Shown here: positions 63,853 through 64,000 of the stretch, piece after piece
Position numbering within the stretch: position 1 is the first letter of the stretch
How the letters are laid out: each line of letters opens with the position of its first letter
Assembly: GCA_014529385.2 (NCBI GenBank)
Contig: CM043949.1
Span: 107,210,054-107,274,053 of the forward strand
Direction of reading: 5' to 3'
Origin: Adiantum capillus-veneris
Taxonomy: Eukaryota > Streptophyta > Polypodiopsida > Polypodiales > Pteridaceae
DNA: 64,000 nt
Program-made: the position numbers and the translations under genes
The notes under the pieces: generated by a model
Databases searched by the model: none
The model's input: only the letters and a program-made list of their open reading frames with translations
What the model was told of the DNA's origin: nothing

Positions 63853-64000
63853 CATAGTTACCCGGAACGCGGAACGGGAACGGCAACGGCAACGGGATCC
63901 CCGCGGAACGGGGGAACGGCTAGGGGTCCGGAACGGGAACGTCGCGGAACGGGAGGTATAAAAAACACCCAAATAGTGCAATTTTTAGCTCCTTGTGTTT
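63853..64000. mobile_element. Second copy of the CGGAACG MITE (cut by window end)
   Basis: CATAGTTACCCGGAACGCGG onwards is the reverse complement of the right end of the MITE at 17289-17983, down to the TTTTTAGCTCCTTGTG part of its hairpin. The far end and TSD lie outside the window. Confidence 0.9.

Overview
This window looks like a transposon-dominated stretch of a large land-plant nuclear genome. There are no bacterial operons or ribosome-binding sites. Almost all coding sequence belongs to Ty3/gypsy LTR retrotransposons and L1-like LINEs, most of it broken by stops, frameshifts and nested insertions. Every primer-binding site I could find matches the initiator-methionine tRNA type (TGGTATCAGAGC) usual in plant LTR elements. 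The only host gene I can support is a pair of exons at 29303-29427 and 29978-30015 encoding part of an HD-domain 5'-deoxynucleotidase (HDDC2 type), whose best remembered relatives are plant proteins. The repeat load and large introns would suit a fern, lycophyte or gymnosperm, but the sequence alone does not settle this.

Layout. From 1 to 16708 a LINE copy (LINE-1) is split by a 14-kb minus-strand Ty3/gypsy element (A1, 141-14121). A1 holds a second element of the same family (A-in, 7620-13586) in its 5' LTR and a solo LTR of another family (F, 3853-5039) in its reverse transcriptase. LINE-1 itself sits in the gag of a minus-strand family-B element, whose LTR (16832-17215 plus 20147-20479) is split by a short non-autonomous family-B element (B1, 17216-20146). 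B1 carries a hAT-like MITE (17289-17983). A nearly full-length LINE (LINE-2, 20987-27805) with a 16-bp target-site duplication interrupts further family-B protease/gag remains, which end at 28362. From 28503 to 30500 lies the host gene fragment and its introns.

From 30501 to 33620 come LTR fragments (families F, D, E) and a pol scrap. From 33620 to 46750 is a minus-strand family-F element (F1). Its gag is split by a deletion derivative of family A (A2, 34873-38850) and its LTR by a second F element (F2, 40436-45729), which contains an inverted F fragment. From 46751 to 55784 are pol remains of families G, H, A (A3) and I, with an inversion junction and a chimeric join. From 55785 to the end is LINE-3, broken by a 2-kb solo LTR (E, 58044-60025) and by family-B sequence (B2/B3, 60123-63305), then a doubled non-LTR tail and a second MITE cut by the window end.

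The relative order of insertions can be read from exact or near-exact target-site duplications (TTCCG, TCTAT, CACAC, GAGAT, GCCTAAAC and others). The signals that ordinary annotation does not explain are: a conserved ~38-bp box centred on a GGCGCC palindrome, shared by the LTRs of several families; arrays of AGCGTTTT in the family-F LTR; repeated stem-loops at the gag stop of family B; CGGAACG arrays in the MITE; and an ATGA overlap joining the two LINE ORFs.
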